A stretch of DNA of 64,000 bases from JAAFHI01 sp039793685 (GCA_039793685.1 JBDRAL010000013.1:85591-149590), one strand, 5' to 3'; counted from the first letter of the stretch, positions 1-9,161 are shown. Notes: generated by a model not told the origin, from the letters alone. Numbers and translations are program-made.

Positions 1-1187
1 ACGGGTTGAAGGACGCTTACGAGGCGCACCACGGCATCACCTACACGCCGGAATCGCTCAAGGCGGCGGCGGAACTCTCGGCCAAGCACATCAACGACCG
101 GTTTCTGCCCGACAAGGCCATCGACGTCATCGACGAAGCCGGGGCGGCAATCCGGCTGCTTCCCGCGAAGGATCGGCCGAAGGAAGTCGTCGCCCACGAC
201 ATCGAAAAAATCGTCGCGAGCATTGCCAAAATTCCGGCGAAATCGGTGTCGGCGTCCGAGCGCGACCGCATCGTCACCCTCGAACCTGATTTGAAATCAG
301 TCATTTACGGGCAGGACAAAGCGGTCGAGCAGGTCGTCAACGCCATCAAGATTTCCCGCGCGGGCCTCGGACATCCGACGAAACCGATCGGGTCGTTCCT
401 GTTCTCCGGCCCGACGGGGGTCGGGAAAACGGAACTCGCCAAGCAGCTCGCGCTCACGCTCGGCGTGGCGTTTCTGCGCTACGACATGAGCGAGTACATG
501 GAAAAGCACACCGTTTCGCGGCTCATCGGCGCGCCTCCGGGCTATGTCGGCTTCGATCAGGGCGGGCTGCTCACCGACGCCGTCACCAAGCACCCCTACT
601 CGGTGGTCGTCCTCGATGAAATCGAAAAGGCCCACCCGGATGTGTTCAACATCCTGCTTCAGGTGATGGACAGCGCCACGCTCACCGACAACAACGGCAA
701 GAAAGCCGATTTCCGCAATGTCATCCTCATCATGACGACCAACGCCGGGGCGAAGGAACTCAGCGCCAAGGCCATCGGGTTTAAAGGCGAAACCGGCGGC
801 AAGCGGACCAAGGGCGCGGTCGAACGGACCTTCTCGCCCGAATTCCGCAACCGGCTGGACGCGTGGATTGTCTTCGAGCCGCTCGAATTCGCCACCATCG
901 AACGCGTCGTGGACAAGTTCATCGCCGAACTTCAGGCGCAACTAACCGACAAGGACGTCACCCTCGAACTGACCGAACCGGCCCGCAAGTGGCTTGCGGA
1001 AAAAGGGTTCGACAAACAGTACGGCGCGCGTCCGATGGGTCGCCTGATTCATGAAAAACTCAAGCAGCCGCTCGCCAATGAAATTCTTTTCGGCACGCTG
1101 AAGGGCGGCGGCACGGTGACCATCGAGTTGAACGGAGATGAACCGGGACTCGTCTTTCATCCGAAGAAAGGCGAAAACGCCAGTTAA
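1..1187 (+). CDS. clpA: ATP-dependent Clp protease ATP-binding subunit ClpA (5' partial)
   Basis: The frame is open at the left edge, so the N-domain and most of the first AAA+ module are missing. What remains starts in the small domain of D1 (AIDVIDEAGA) and contains the whole second ATPase: Walker A GPTGVGKTE, pore loop GYVG, Walker B VVVLDEIEKAH, sensor region MTTNAGA, then the C-terminal small domain. The D1-D2 linker is short, with no long coiled-coil insertion, which points to ClpA rather than ClpB or ClpC. An IGF tripeptide (KAIGFKGE) matches the loop that docks Clp ATPases on ClpP. Its role is to unfold substrates for ClpP. The neighbouring clpS that often precedes clpA would lie outside the window. 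Confidence 0.93.
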   Translation, partial: GLKDAYEAHHGITYTPESLKAAAELSAKHINDRFLPDKAIDVIDEAGAAIRLLPAKDRPKEVVAHDIEKIVASIAKIPAKSVSASERDRIVTLEPDLKSVIYGQDKAVEQVVNAIKISRAGLGHPTKPIGSFLFSGPTGVGKTELAKQLALTLGVAFLRYDMSEYMEKHTVSRLIGAPPGYVGFDQGGLLTDAVTKHPYSVVVLDEIEKAHPDVFNILLQVMDSATLTDNNGKKADFRNVILIMTTNAGAKELSAKAIGFKGETGGKRTKGAVERTFSPEFRNRLDAWIVFEPLEFATIERVVDKFIAELQAQLTDKDVTLELTEPARKWLAEKGFDKQYGARPMGRLIHEKLKQPLANEILFGTLKGGGTVTIELNGDEPGLVFHPKKGENAS

Positions 1188-1315
1188 TTCTCCGAAAAAA
1201 GTCTAAAAATCCTCAAAAATTCCAATAAAAAAGGGGTAAAACCATTGCAGGAACGTGAATTTTCGGGCTAGTTTCCAAACAAAATAAAAAATTGCCAACT
1301 TTTCACGGTTCACCC

Positions 1316-1708
1316 ATGCAGCCCCCGCCGAAACCGACCGAACCGGACGAGAACACCGTTTCCGCCGATCAGGTCGTGCCAGAATTGAGTCAACCCACGC
1401 TGCCCTATCCCCCAGGTTGGGAGCAGGGGTTGTTCCTGCCTGCCGCCACCTACCGGACCATCGGCGAACGCCGGGCAGCGGAGAACCCGAAAAAGCCGGG
1501 ACGCCCCCGGAAATCTCCCAAGCGATCCTCGAAGAACTCGATTTTCAGTCTCTCCTACTGGTTTGACGGCGACACCCGCCGGGAAATCCGACTCTGGCTG
1601 GACGAACGCGATTTCCGGATGTGGATTGCCGGACTGGTCCTTCTCATGGTCGTCATCGGCCTGATTGTCGTCGTCTCCGAACTCAGCACCCCCAAAGTGA
1701 CGCGGTGA
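1316..1708 (+). CDS. Hypothetical membrane protein with one C-terminal transmembrane helix
   Basis: About 130 residues. The first 100 are Pro-, Lys- and Arg-rich and look disordered or cytoplasmic (an AENPKKPGRPRKSPKRSSK stretch). A single hydrophobic helix near the C-terminus (WIAGLVLLMVVIGLIVVVS) is followed by a short tail. No family was recognised. The ATG at 1316 is preferred; an in-frame TTG at 1292 would add eight residues. It lies 128 nt after clpA on the same strand with no obvious terminator between them. Topology suggests a tail-anchored inner-membrane protein, which is inference only. Confidence 0.6.
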   Translation: MQPPPKPTEPDENTVSADQVVPELSQPTLPYPPGWEQGLFLPAATYRTIGERRAAENPKKPGRPRKSPKRSSKNSIFSLSYWFDGDTRREIRLWLDERDFRMWIAGLVLLMVVIGLIVVVSELSTPKVTR

Positions 1709-1711
1709 AAC

Positions 1712-1811
1712 ATCAGCAGTTAGCGGTCAGCAGTTAGCAGTCAGTAATCAGAAAAACTGCCGACTAACTACTGACCACTGACTGCTAACTGCTGGCAGTG
1801 GTCATTTTTTT
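1712..1811. repeat. Inverted heptamer-repeat element (GCAGTTA/GCAGTCA family)
   Basis: The left arm at 1713-1750 is built of 7-nt units of the type GCAGTTA, GCGGTCA, GCAGTCA. The right arm at 1760-1795 carries the complementary units (TGCTAAC, CACTGAC). The arms can pair around a short loop and are followed by a run of seven T, so the element may act as a terminator for the upstream gene. It is one of many such elements in this window. Confidence 0.8.
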
Positions 1812-1863
1812 CCAAAAAAAGGCCGTCATGGGTTGAACAATCGGCGGAGATCCGCTAAAAATG

Positions 1864-1889
1864 CCGACTTTTGTTTCCGAAAAAGTCGG
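1864..1889 (+). promoter_or_regulatory. Hairpin in the rpmB leader
   Basis: CCGACTTTT (1864-1872) and AAAAGTCGG (1881-1889) form a perfect 9-bp stem with an 8-nt loop, 30 nt upstream of the L28 start. No U-run follows, so it is not a simple terminator. A role in L28 mRNA stability or regulation is possible but unproven. Confidence 0.4.
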
Positions 1890-1919
1890 AAGAAGCAATC
1901 GGTCGGAGGAAATCTCACC

Positions 1920-2156
1920 ATGTCTCGCGTTTGCCAAGTCACCGGAAAGCGCCCGATGTCGGGCAACAACGTCTCGCACGCCAACAACCGCACCAAGCGT
2001 CGTTTTCTGCCGAACCTTCAGTGGCAGCGGTTCTGGGTCGAGAGCGAAAAGCGGTGGGTGCGCCTGCGCGTCTCCACCCGCGCCATCAAGACCATCAACA
2101 AGCACGGCATCGAAGCGGTCCTGAAGGACATGCGCGCCCGCGGCGAAAAGTACTAA
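1920..2156 (+). CDS. rpmB: 50S ribosomal protein L28
   Basis: 78 residues, the usual length for bacterial L28. It begins MSRVCQVTGKRPMSGNNVSH and continues with the conserved basic stretch TKRRFLPNLQ and the WVESEKRWVRLRVS segment. It lacks the zinc-binding CXXC pairs of the C+ paralogue, so it is a zinc-independent L28. The ATG at 1920 follows a strong ribosome binding site (GGAGGA). It is a component of the large ribosomal subunit. rpmB often pairs with rpmG (L33), but no L33 gene follows here. Confidence 0.95.
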   Translation: MSRVCQVTGKRPMSGNNVSHANNRTKRRFLPNLQWQRFWVESEKRWVRLRVSTRAIKTINKHGIEAVLKDMRARGEKY

Positions 2157-2181
2157 ACCCTTTATCCCTCTCGGTCACTCG

Positions 2182-3072
2182 ATGAAACGCGCCCTTTTCG
2201 CGACGGTACTTTCCCTCGCGCTCCTCGGTCCGGTTTCAGGCGCGTCGTCCGGGTGGCGACCGGTTGCCGCCGGCAAGACCAAAGGCATCAGCGGCCTCGC
2301 GACGCTCCCGACGAGCGGCGCGGGCCGTTCCTTTTTGGCCGTTCACGACAACAAGAAAGACGGTCAGGTCCGGGTTGCCGTCGTTGCGGTCGCGGAAAAC
2401 GGTTCCGTTCGTTATGAACCGCTCGCGTGGAACGGCGAGGAACTCCCCATCGACCTCGAAGCGGTCGCGGGCGTGCCGGGTGCGTCCGGTGAGTACGTCG
2501 CAGTCACCAGCAAAGGCGCGGCCTACCACCTGCGTTTCGACGCCGAAAAGAAGGGCGTAACCGTCCTGAAGCGGTTCGCGCTCCCGAACGCGGGCGACAA
2601 GACCGAGTTCGAAGGCTTCGACCTGCACCGATTCGGCGACACGGTCCTCTGCGTCTGGGCCGACCGGGGCGACGCCAAAACGCCCGGTCTGATGTATTGG
2701 GCCACGCTCGACCTGAAAACCTTCACTTTCGGAAACCGTTTCTCGACGCCGGTGTCCGTTCCCTTCCCGACGACCGAAACCCGTCCGATTTCCGACCTGC
2801 GGATTGACGAGGGCGGCACCGTTTTCGTCACCTCCTCGCGCGATCCCGGCGACGAAGGTCCGTTTCAATCCGCGCTTTACGCCGTCGGCAACTTCCACAA
2901 AACCGACGATGACGTGGATTTCACGCCCAATCCCGCTCCGATTCGACTCCGCGTTTTCTCCGACCACAAAATTGAGGCGCTGGAATTCATCCCCGGCCCG
3001 ACTGGCGGCATCGTTTTCGGTTCCGACGACGAGGATTTCGGCGGATGGCTGCTCTGGGACGATGAAGGATGA
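2182..3072 (+). CDS. Secreted beta-propeller-like protein of unknown function
   Basis: 296 residues with a clear signal peptide (MKRALFATVLSLALLGPVSG). The mature part consists of short beta-rich segments, with GISGLATLP, DLEAVAGVPG, EFEGFDLH and ISDLRIDEGGTVFV resembling blades of esterase-like phytase or SdiA-regulated-like propellers. No catalytic motif could be identified. It starts 25 nt after rpmB, so read-through is likely, although a functional link is not expected. It ends against an inverted-repeat element that separates it from the convergent kinase gene. Confidence 0.6.
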   Translation: MKRALFATVLSLALLGPVSGASSGWRPVAAGKTKGISGLATLPTSGAGRSFLAVHDNKKDGQVRVAVVAVAENGSVRYEPLAWNGEELPIDLEAVAGVPGASGEYVAVTSKGAAYHLRFDAEKKGVTVLKRFALPNAGDKTEFEGFDLHRFGDTVLCVWADRGDAKTPGLMYWATLDLKTFTFGNRFSTPVSVPFPTTETRPISDLRIDEGGTVFVTSSRDPGDEGPFQSALYAVGNFHKTDDDVDFTPNPAPIRLRVFSDHKIEALEFIPGPTGGIVFGSDDEDFGGWLLWDDEG

Positions 3073-3075
3073 GGG

Positions 3076-3146
3076 AAATGGACAATTGACAAGGAAAGTC
3101 CGGTTTTGCCGTCCCTTGTCAATTGTCCACTGTCAATTGTCCATTT
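3076..3146. repeat. Inverted heptamer-repeat element (TCAATTG/TCCACTG family) between convergent genes
   Basis: The left arm (3076-3100) contains ATGGACAATTGACAAGG. The right arm (3112-3146) is its complement plus a second copy of the TCAATTG-TCCA unit. A hairpin flanked by T-rich sequence in the gap between two converging genes suggests a two-way terminator. Confidence 0.75.
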
Positions 3147-3147
3147 T

Positions 3148-4968
3148 CTAACGGGTGACGGCGACGACCCGGAATCCGAGGCTGTGGAGTTTGAGTTCCG
3201 GCGTCTTGCGTTCCCGGTTGGCCGACCGGCAGGTGTTCACGAAACTGAACCACGACCCGCCGCGCAACACGCGGTAGCCGTTCCCCGCCTCCACCAGCGC
3301 ACTGCCGTCCGTCGGCGTCCCCGCATAGTTGTCACGGTAGGTATCGAGACACCATTCCCAGACATTTCCGTGCATGTCGGACAGCCCGAAGTTGTTCGCC
3401 TCGCCGAAATCGCCAACCGGAGTGGTTTGCTGGCGGTACTCGCCGCGCGGCGCGCCGCCGTATGGATATTTTCCGTTGTAGTTCACGAGGTCCGCCGTCA
3501 CCGTCGGGCCGAATGAAAACGGGGTCGAGGTTCCGGCCCGGCAGGCGTACTCCCATTCCGCCTCGGACGGCAACCGGTAGGTCAACGGCGAGTGCCGCGA
3601 CAGCCGGGCGCAGAATTCAATCGCTTCTTCCCACGAAACCTGTTCCACGGGCAGTTCCGCACCCTTGAAACCCGAGGGATCGGGGTCAAGGTCGCGATGA
3701 ACTTTCGGCATTCGGGCCACCGCCGCCCACTGGGCCTGCGTCACCGGGTAACGCCCCATGAAAAAGGACGGCAGCCGGACGGCGTGGACCGGCCCTTCGT
3801 CCGGGTCGCGTTTGGCTTCGGTTTCGGGCGATCCCATCATGAACTCGCCGCCGGGAACGGAGACCATTTCAAGGGGTGTCCCGCCGAGGTCCTCGCGGAA
3901 AAGCTGTCCGCGCAGCGTCACCCGGCTGACCAGTCCTCCCCGCGCGTCAACCGTGACCGTCTCGAATGAAAACGGAATCAGTTCGAGCGAGCGCTCCGCC
4001 GGCGGGATGACCACGGTTGCGTTGGCGGGACCGGCCGGAGGTTCCGGGGAAAGTGCCCCCGAAATCGTCGGTCGCGCGCCGAATCCGCCGGTCGAGTTGG
4101 ACCCGATGACGATGGTCGATCCGACCTGCGGCCCGGAATCCATCACGGAAAGCAGCCCCGTCCACTTGCTCTGCTCATAGGCGGAGCGCAACGCCGCGCG
4201 CATCTCGCCCGCGCTCGAAAACCGGAGTTTCGGGTCTTTCTGGAGGGCACGGTCCACGACTTCCGCCAAAATCGGAGGAATGGCGGCCGGAAGGGGGTCC
4301 TGATACTGCCGGACAATGGCCCCCATCAGCGAAGTCAGGTCCGATTGGGGAAAGGGCAGCCGTCCGGTGAGCATTTGATAGAGCAGAATTCCCGCTGACC
4401 AGATATCGCCCTTTTCGGAACGGACGCCGTCAAAGACCTCCGGGGCCATGTAGGACGGCGTTCCGGCGATGACGCCGCTCTGGCGTTCCGTTCGGACGAT
4501 GCGCGCGATGCCGAAATCAGCCAGCCGGGGCGTTTCGCCCTGCAAAAGAACGTTCGCGGGCTTCAAATCCCGGTGAATCACGCCGCGCAGGTGGAGATGT
4601 TCGAGCCCGGCCAAAATGCCGGACGCCATTTCCACCGCCGTGTCCACCGAAGGGTTGAGTTTCTGTTTTTCGAGCCAGCCGTGAAGGGAGCCGTCGGGGG
4701 CGAACTCGCTGACGATGACGATCTGCCCGTCGAACACGTCGGCTTCGAGCAAAGGGAGTACGTTCGGATGCCCGCTCGCCTGAAGCCAGACGCTGGCTTC
4801 CTGACGGACAGCTTCCAGATCGACTTCCTCGTCGAGCGCCATTTTCAACGCCACCTGCGTCGTCACGATGGCCGAACGCCGTTCAGCAAGCCAGACCACG
4901 CCAAACGAGCCGCGGCCGAGCTTCCGGACCAGCGTATAGGGGCCGATTTTGCTGCCGGAGTGAAGCAT
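3148..4968 (-). CDS. Serine/threonine protein kinase fused to a formylglycine-generating-enzyme (FGE/SUMF1) domain
   Basis: 606 residues. The N-terminal Hanks-type kinase is complete: glycine loop GRGSFG (18-23), Lys42, catalytic HRDLKPAN (His132-Asp134), DFG (151-153) and APE (175-177). A linker rich in Gly, Ser and Pro (about 265-350) follows. The C-terminal half (about 350-605) is an FGE-sulfatase fold, with GGEFMMGSPETEA, YPVTQAQW, LPSEAEWEYACRAG, DMHGNVWEWCLD and VLRGGSWF. There is no convincing transmembrane helix, so a cytoplasmic protein is likely. In such fusions the FGE fold often serves as a binding module rather than an oxidase. The start ATG at 4968 opens straight into the kinase fold. 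Confidence 0.93.
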   Translation of the reverse strand: MLHSGSKIGPYTLVRKLGRGSFGVVWLAERRSAIVTTQVALKMALDEEVDLEAVRQEASVWLQASGHPNVLPLLEADVFDGQIVIVSEFAPDGSLHGWLEKQKLNPSVDTAVEMASGILAGLEHLHLRGVIHRDLKPANVLLQGETPRLADFGIARIVRTERQSGVIAGTPSYMAPEVFDGVRSEKGDIWSAGILLYQMLTGRLPFPQSDLTSLMGAIVRQYQDPLPAAIPPILAEVVDRALQKDPKLRFSSAGEMRAALRSAYEQSKWTGLLSVMDSGPQVGSTIVIGSNSTGGFGARPTISGALSPEPPAGPANATVVIPPAERSLELIPFSFETVTVDARGGLVSRVTLRGQLFREDLGGTPLEMVSVPGGEFMMGSPETEAKRDPDEGPVHAVRLPSFFMGRYPVTQAQWAAVARMPKVHRDLDPDPSGFKGAELPVEQVSWEEAIEFCARLSRHSPLTYRLPSEAEWEYACRAGTSTPFSFGPTVTADLVNYNGKYPYGGAPRGEYRQQTTPVGDFGEANNFGLSDMHGNVWEWCLDTYRDNYAGTPTDGSALVEAGNGYRVLRGGSWFSFVNTCRSANRERKTPELKLHSLGFRVVAVTR

Positions 4969-4978
4969 TGGAAGAAAA

Positions 4979-5198
4979 GGTTTCGGGTGTCAGGTTTCGG
5001 GTGTCGGGTTTTGAAGACATGGTTTGCGGGATCGGGTTCGGAAAACTGAAACCGGATGACCTCGCGTCGGATTGAGCGTTTTCAACCGTCCGTTGGTGGG
5101 AAATCTCACACCGGCGGGCAATTTTCAACCCTCCTGAAACCCGACATCCGATACCCGATACCTTTTTTCCGACACCCGATACCCGACACCCGACACCT
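4979..5198. repeat. Heptamer-repeat arms (CGGGTGT/CGGGTTT family) flanking about 95 bp of unique DNA
   Basis: The left arm (4980-5012) reads as 7-mers CGGGTGT, CAGGTTT, CGGGTGT, CGGGTTT. The right arm (about 5137-5197) has the complementary units ACCCGAC, ATCCGAT, ACCCGAT, ACACCCG. About 95-120 bp of ordinary sequence lies between them. The right arm ends at the stop codon of the porin gene, and the left arm begins just upstream of the kinase start. Confidence 0.75.
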
Positions 5199-6860
5199 TT
5201 ACGGTTGCGGCTTCGACTTCAGGGTGAACGCGTAGATCAACCCGATCGTGAAGGTGTTCTGGTTGCCACGGAAGGAGAGAAACTGCCCGGCGTTGAAGCG
5301 CGGGAAGATCTGCTGGTTCGAGAAATCACGCCGGTACTCGGCCCGGAACGTGAAGCCCGACTTCGTGTAGTCGCTCGTCAGCGTGAACTCCTTGAGTTTG
5401 TTGTTCTGGATGCCCGTCAGGTAAAACGCGCCGTCACGGTCGTAAAAATACTCGAACCGCGGCGACATCGAGAAGTTGTCCGTAAACTTGAACCGGGCAT
5501 ACCCCGCGACCCCCGTCCAGTTGACCTTCTTGACCGGCACGAGGTTCGGATTGAACGCCTGCTGCGGCGTCACCGAGAAAATGTCGCGGTAACTGTCAAA
5601 TCCATAAATGTAGTTGGCCGCCACGTCAACCTTCGAGTGAACGTTCCAGACAAAGTTGGTGTCGAACAGGTTCCGCCACCGCTTGTTCTGGCGCATCGGG
5701 TTGGCATCGCCGGAAAGGACGTTGTTCGGCTCTTCCGGACCGCCGGTGTAGTTCTGGATGAAGGTGAACTTCGACGTCGGCTTCCACACCGCCTGCGCGA
5801 TGACGGTCTTGTAACCGTTGTTGTCGATGACGTTGTTCCAGCCGTTGGTGACGCCCGCCATCAGCGAGAACTTGTCGTTGAACGCATAGGTCGCCTTCGC
5901 GCCGAAATGGTAGAAGGGGCCAAGCGTGAAGATGAACGACCGCGAATAGTTCCAGTTGTCCTTCGATTCAATCAGTTCATACCCCGAGTGGGTCACGAAC
6001 TTCCCGACGTCGAACTGCAACCCCTTGCCGATGGGGGCAAGGTAGCTGAAATACGCCTGCTGGACATTGCGGAGGAAATTCGGCGACGGGTCGTAGTTGA
6101 TGAACTGCCCCGGACGAACCGTGTTCGCGCCCGGCTCGGTCAGATGGACGAGATCCGCCCCCTGCCCCCAGGTGAAGTCGAACCGGTAGCCGAGACGCTG
6201 CTCGGTCGTCGGCGCGCTCGCCACCACCAGCTTGACCATGTTGAGGTTCATCTGGTTGTGCTTCGAATCGAAGTTCCGGAACAGGTTTCCGGCGAAGATG
6301 TCCTGCGGATTGGTTGTGTTCGCCGGACGGTTGTTGTTGAAGCCGTAGTAGGCGTCGATGAAACCCGAAATTTCCGTGTTGCGGAACATCGAGGTGAAAC
6401 CGTTCGGGTCTTTCGGTTCCTGTACCGGAACCGTGCCGCCGGTGTTTGCGGCGGGAGCGTTGCCGGGGAGTCCGGCAACCGACGCCGGAAGCGCCGTGCC
6501 ACCCGCCGTCGCGGCCGGAGCACCGGTCGTCGTAGCGGCGGTTCCGCCGGCCGGCCCCGCACCGGCGCGGTTGAGCCGGTCTTCGAGTTCGCGGACGCGC
6601 TCGCTGAGAAGCTTGATTGTCATCCGCATTTCATTGAGTTCCTCCGCCGTCACCGCCTCGCCGGGCTTGCGGTCCGGCTTCGGGACCGCTTTTTCGTCCG
6701 TCGGGGGGGGCGGGGTTTTCGGATCGGTGTTGACCGCGACCTGATTCGGCGCTTGCGTCGAGACCGGCTGCTGCGCGAACACCGGGCCGAAGCCGAGCGT
6801 CAACGCGGTCAGTCCGCACAGAAAACGCATCGCCGAGAGTCGCCATTTTTTATGGGTCAT
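5199..6860 (-). CDS. Outer-membrane beta-barrel porin (bbp2/OmpL-like)
   Basis: 553 residues. Signal peptide at about 1-29 (RFLCGLTALTLGFGPVFAQ), a short Pro/Lys-rich spacer, a coiled-coil segment (LNEMRMTIKLLSERVRELEDRL, about 73-95), an Ala/Gly/Thr-rich hinge, then a beta-barrel from about residue 160 (ISGFIDAYYGFNNNRP) to the C-terminus (FTIGLIYAFTLKSKPQP). The barrel has alternating aromatic strands such as YRFDFTWGQ and FTFRAEYRRDF. The layout is typical of putative beta-barrel porin-2 proteins; the coiled coil may anchor to peptidoglycan. The substrate is unknown. It is the strongest sign that the host has an outer membrane. Confidence 0.88.
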   Translation of the reverse strand: MTHKKWRLSAMRFLCGLTALTLGFGPVFAQQPVSTQAPNQVAVNTDPKTPPPPTDEKAVPKPDRKPGEAVTAEELNEMRMTIKLLSERVRELEDRLNRAGAGPAGGTAATTTGAPAATAGGTALPASVAGLPGNAPAANTGGTVPVQEPKDPNGFTSMFRNTEISGFIDAYYGFNNNRPANTTNPQDIFAGNLFRNFDSKHNQMNLNMVKLVVASAPTTEQRLGYRFDFTWGQGADLVHLTEPGANTVRPGQFINYDPSPNFLRNVQQAYFSYLAPIGKGLQFDVGKFVTHSGYELIESKDNWNYSRSFIFTLGPFYHFGAKATYAFNDKFSLMAGVTNGWNNVIDNNGYKTVIAQAVWKPTSKFTFIQNYTGGPEEPNNVLSGDANPMRQNKRWRNLFDTNFVWNVHSKVDVAANYIYGFDSYRDIFSVTPQQAFNPNLVPVKKVNWTGVAGYARFKFTDNFSMSPRFEYFYDRDGAFYLTGIQNNKLKEFTLTSDYTKSGFTFRAEYRRDFSNQQIFPRFNAGQFLSFRGNQNTFTIGLIYAFTLKSKPQP

Positions 6861-7025
6861 TGGTTTGCCTCTCTCGAATTACTAAGGATGGATGCACCGG
6901 AGCACATCGAACGGCGCAATCGAATTGAAAGTTGAGGCTCCGGAAGGACCACACTGGTTGCAGTTCGGAGCAATCCACCGGGCCGGCGGGTTCCCGACAC
7001 GTCGGGGCCGCCCCTTTCAATTCGG

Positions 7026-7985
7026 CTACAACGCCATTGGAACAAACAAGGTGTCGAGATTCGGAACCACCAGCGTGCGCTCCGCATGCTCAAACCACCC
7101 GAGTACCCGCGCCGCCGGAACGGTCATGCGCACCGTCCCCCCGTCACGATACTCGAAAGGCGGCGTCTTCAATTTGACATCACCGCCCACCGGAAACGCG
7201 ATCGGCTCGTCGTTGCGGGCCGCCCGTGCCACCAGAAACCGTCTGGCCGTTCGCGCCGTCTCGCTCGAAGCCCCGTGCGAAGCGACGCCGAGCCAGCAAT
7301 CCAGCGCCACGACCGCCACCGGGCGATCACGCCACAGGGTCAGTCCGGCCACATACTCCGGCGCACCCGGAAGAGGCGTCACCGGCAACGGCTCGGTCAG
7401 TTCAAGCACCTGCGACCGGCTCAATGCGAACCGGTGGGAGCGACCGACTTCGTCCGTTGAAAATTCCACCATCGCCCGGGCAACCGCCTCGCCCGCCGCC
7501 GGTCGGTGCGCCGCCAGGGGCGTCAGCGTCTCGGTGCGGGAAACGGCCGGGGTCGGAGCATCGCCAATCCGCATGGCGTTGAAACAAAGAACCGGAGTCT
7601 GCTCGAACGACAGAACGCCCGCGAACCGGGCCGTTCCCGGACAACGCACCGCAGCCGGCAACAGGTGAAACTGATCGGTTTCAACCTCGATGATGCCGTC
7701 GACATGTCCGACGACCGCCGCCACGAGGCCCTGTCCCGTATCCACCAACAGGATTTTCTCACCCGCCGAACCGCCGAACCGACCGGCCAGATCATGGAGC
7801 GGAACCAATCCGTTTCCGACCGCCAACCATCCTGTTCGCCCGTCATCCCCAGCTTCCGGGACGATGCCGTCCATCCCGCGCAGTTCGCGGACAGCCGAAG
7901 CCGCCAATCCGAACCGCTGACCGCCCAGCGCGAATCGCAGGAAGCGTCGAGAAAGATTGGCCTTGGCGTTGGACATGTCCGTCAT
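7026..7985 (-). CDS. CheW-like adaptor with two CheW domains
   Basis: 319 residues from the ATG at 7985; another ATG lies three codons later, and a longer reading to 8051 lacks a good start. Two CheW-type SH3-like modules are visible. The first runs about 12-135 (RRFLRFALGGQRFGLAASAVREL ... LVPLHDLAGRF). The second runs about 165-300 (RFALSRSQVLELTEPLPVTPLPGAPEYVAGLTLWRDRPVAVVALDCWLG). It is the last gene of the chemosensory cluster, about 115 nt downstream of cheB. It probably links receptors and CheA; the doubled domain may let it bridge two array components. Confidence 0.8.
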   Translation of the reverse strand: MTDMSNAKANLSRRFLRFALGGQRFGLAASAVRELRGMDGIVPEAGDDGRTGWLAVGNGLVPLHDLAGRFGGSAGEKILLVDTGQGLVAAVVGHVDGIIEVETDQFHLLPAAVRCPGTARFAGVLSFEQTPVLCFNAMRIGDAPTPAVSRTETLTPLAAHRPAAGEAVARAMVEFSTDEVGRSHRFALSRSQVLELTEPLPVTPLPGAPEYVAGLTLWRDRPVAVVALDCWLGVASHGASSETARTARRFLVARAARNDEPIAFPVGGDVKLKTPPFEYRDGGTVRMTVPAARVLGWFEHAERTLVVPNLDTLFVPMAL

Positions 7986-8101
7986 TTCACCCGAATTTTG
8001 AAAATGTGGGATTAAAATGGACCAATTCACCCGGAAAGACAAGAGAATCAATACTTTCTGGAAAATTCGCCATCTCCCGAGGAGAATCCCGTCCAGCCTG
8101 C

Positions 8102-9157
8102 TCAGGGGACCGAAAACAGGCTCTCAATCTTTCGTCCGAGCAGGTCGGGCGGTCCGACGACATCCACGACGCCGAGATCGCGCGCGCTCTGGGGCATCCC
8201 GTTGACCACGCAGCTTTCGGCGTCCTGGGCGAACGTGCGTCCCCCGGCTTGCCGGATTCGCTGCATTCCGTCGGCCCCGTCGCGTCCCATTCCCGTCAGC
8301 AGCACACCGATCGTACGATTTCCGAATACCGGCACGACCGAGGCCATTGTGTAATCCACCGCCGGACGATGCCCCGCCATTTCGGGGTCGGTCGTCAGGC
8401 GAACCCGCCGGTCGGGCGTCACCGCGACATGGAAACCGCCGGGCGCGACCAGAACCGTTCCGGGTTTCAAGGAATCTCCGTCCGCCGCCTCGCGGACCGT
8501 CAACGCGCTTGTCCGATCCAGTTGGGCCGCGAACGCCGTGGTGAACCCGGCGGGCATGTGCTGGACCACCAGAACCGCCGCCGGAAGCCTTGGTCCGAAC
8601 ATTTCCAGCAACTGCCGGACCGCGACCGGCCCCCCGGTGGAGGCCCCGATCACCACCACATCCGAGGCTTTCACCCCGCTTTCCGCCGTCAGCAACCGGG
8701 TCGCGGGCGGAATCGGCTTCACCAACATGCCGGTGCCGCGCGTCCGGACCGTCCGGACCACCTGAATCCGTGAGGCCACCCGAACCTTCCCGATAATCTC
8801 CCGCTTCAGGGACTCAGGGTCGAGCGTTGTTCCGGGAACGTACTTGAGTACAAAGTCCACCGCCCCCGAATCGAGCGCCTCAACCGTGGCCTCGACCGAT
8901 TTCCCGCTGACGCCGCTCACCATAATCGTCGGCGTCGGGCAGGTTTCCATGATTTGCCGAAGCGCCTCCAGACCACTCATTCCCGGCATGTCGATGTCGA
9001 GCGTGACCGCGTCGGGCTTCAACTGCCCGATCATCTCGACCGCCCGCTCGCCCGACTGCGCCGTTCCGACCACCCGCAGGTCCGGCGCGGACTGAAGATG
9101 CGCCGCCAGCAATCGGCAGACGGTCGGAGAGTCGTCAACAATCAGAACGCGAATCAT
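8102..9157 (-). CDS. cheB: Chemotaxis response regulator protein-glutamate methylesterase CheB
   Basis: 351 residues. The N-terminal receiver has the acidic pair VDDS (Asp8-Asp9) and phosphoacceptor Asp54 in TLDIDMPGM. The C-terminal methylesterase has its triad in the usual motifs: Ser173 in GASTGGP, His200 in VVQHMP, and Asp293 in TGMGRDGADG. It removes methyl groups from MCP glutamates and/or deamidates glutamines, in opposition to the CheR encoded upstream. It lies between the large cheA and the double CheW gene, separated from cheA by a repeat element. Confidence 0.96.
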   Translation of the reverse strand: MIRVLIVDDSPTVCRLLAAHLQSAPDLRVVGTAQSGERAVEMIGQLKPDAVTLDIDMPGMSGLEALRQIMETCPTPTIMVSGVSGKSVEATVEALDSGAVDFVLKYVPGTTLDPESLKREIIGKVRVASRIQVVRTVRTRGTGMLVKPIPPATRLLTAESGVKASDVVVIGASTGGPVAVRQLLEMFGPRLPAAVLVVQHMPAGFTTAFAAQLDRTSALTVREAADGDSLKPGTVLVAPGGFHVAVTPDRRVRLTTDPEMAGHRPAVDYTMASVVPVFGNRTIGVLLTGMGRDGADGMQRIRQAGGRTFAQDAESCVVNGMPQSARDLGVVDVVGPPDLLGRKIESLFSVP

Positions 9158-9161
9158 GGGG

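Noticed and set aside
1712..1811. Heptamer repeats read as a CRISPR array
   Set aside because: Units are 7 nt, degenerate and contiguous, without regular spacers; no cas genes are in the window.
5205..6935. Long open frame opposite the porin gene
   Set aside because: Arg/Val/Glu-rich translation with no domain, fully inside a well-supported gene on the other strand; a GC-rich shadow frame.
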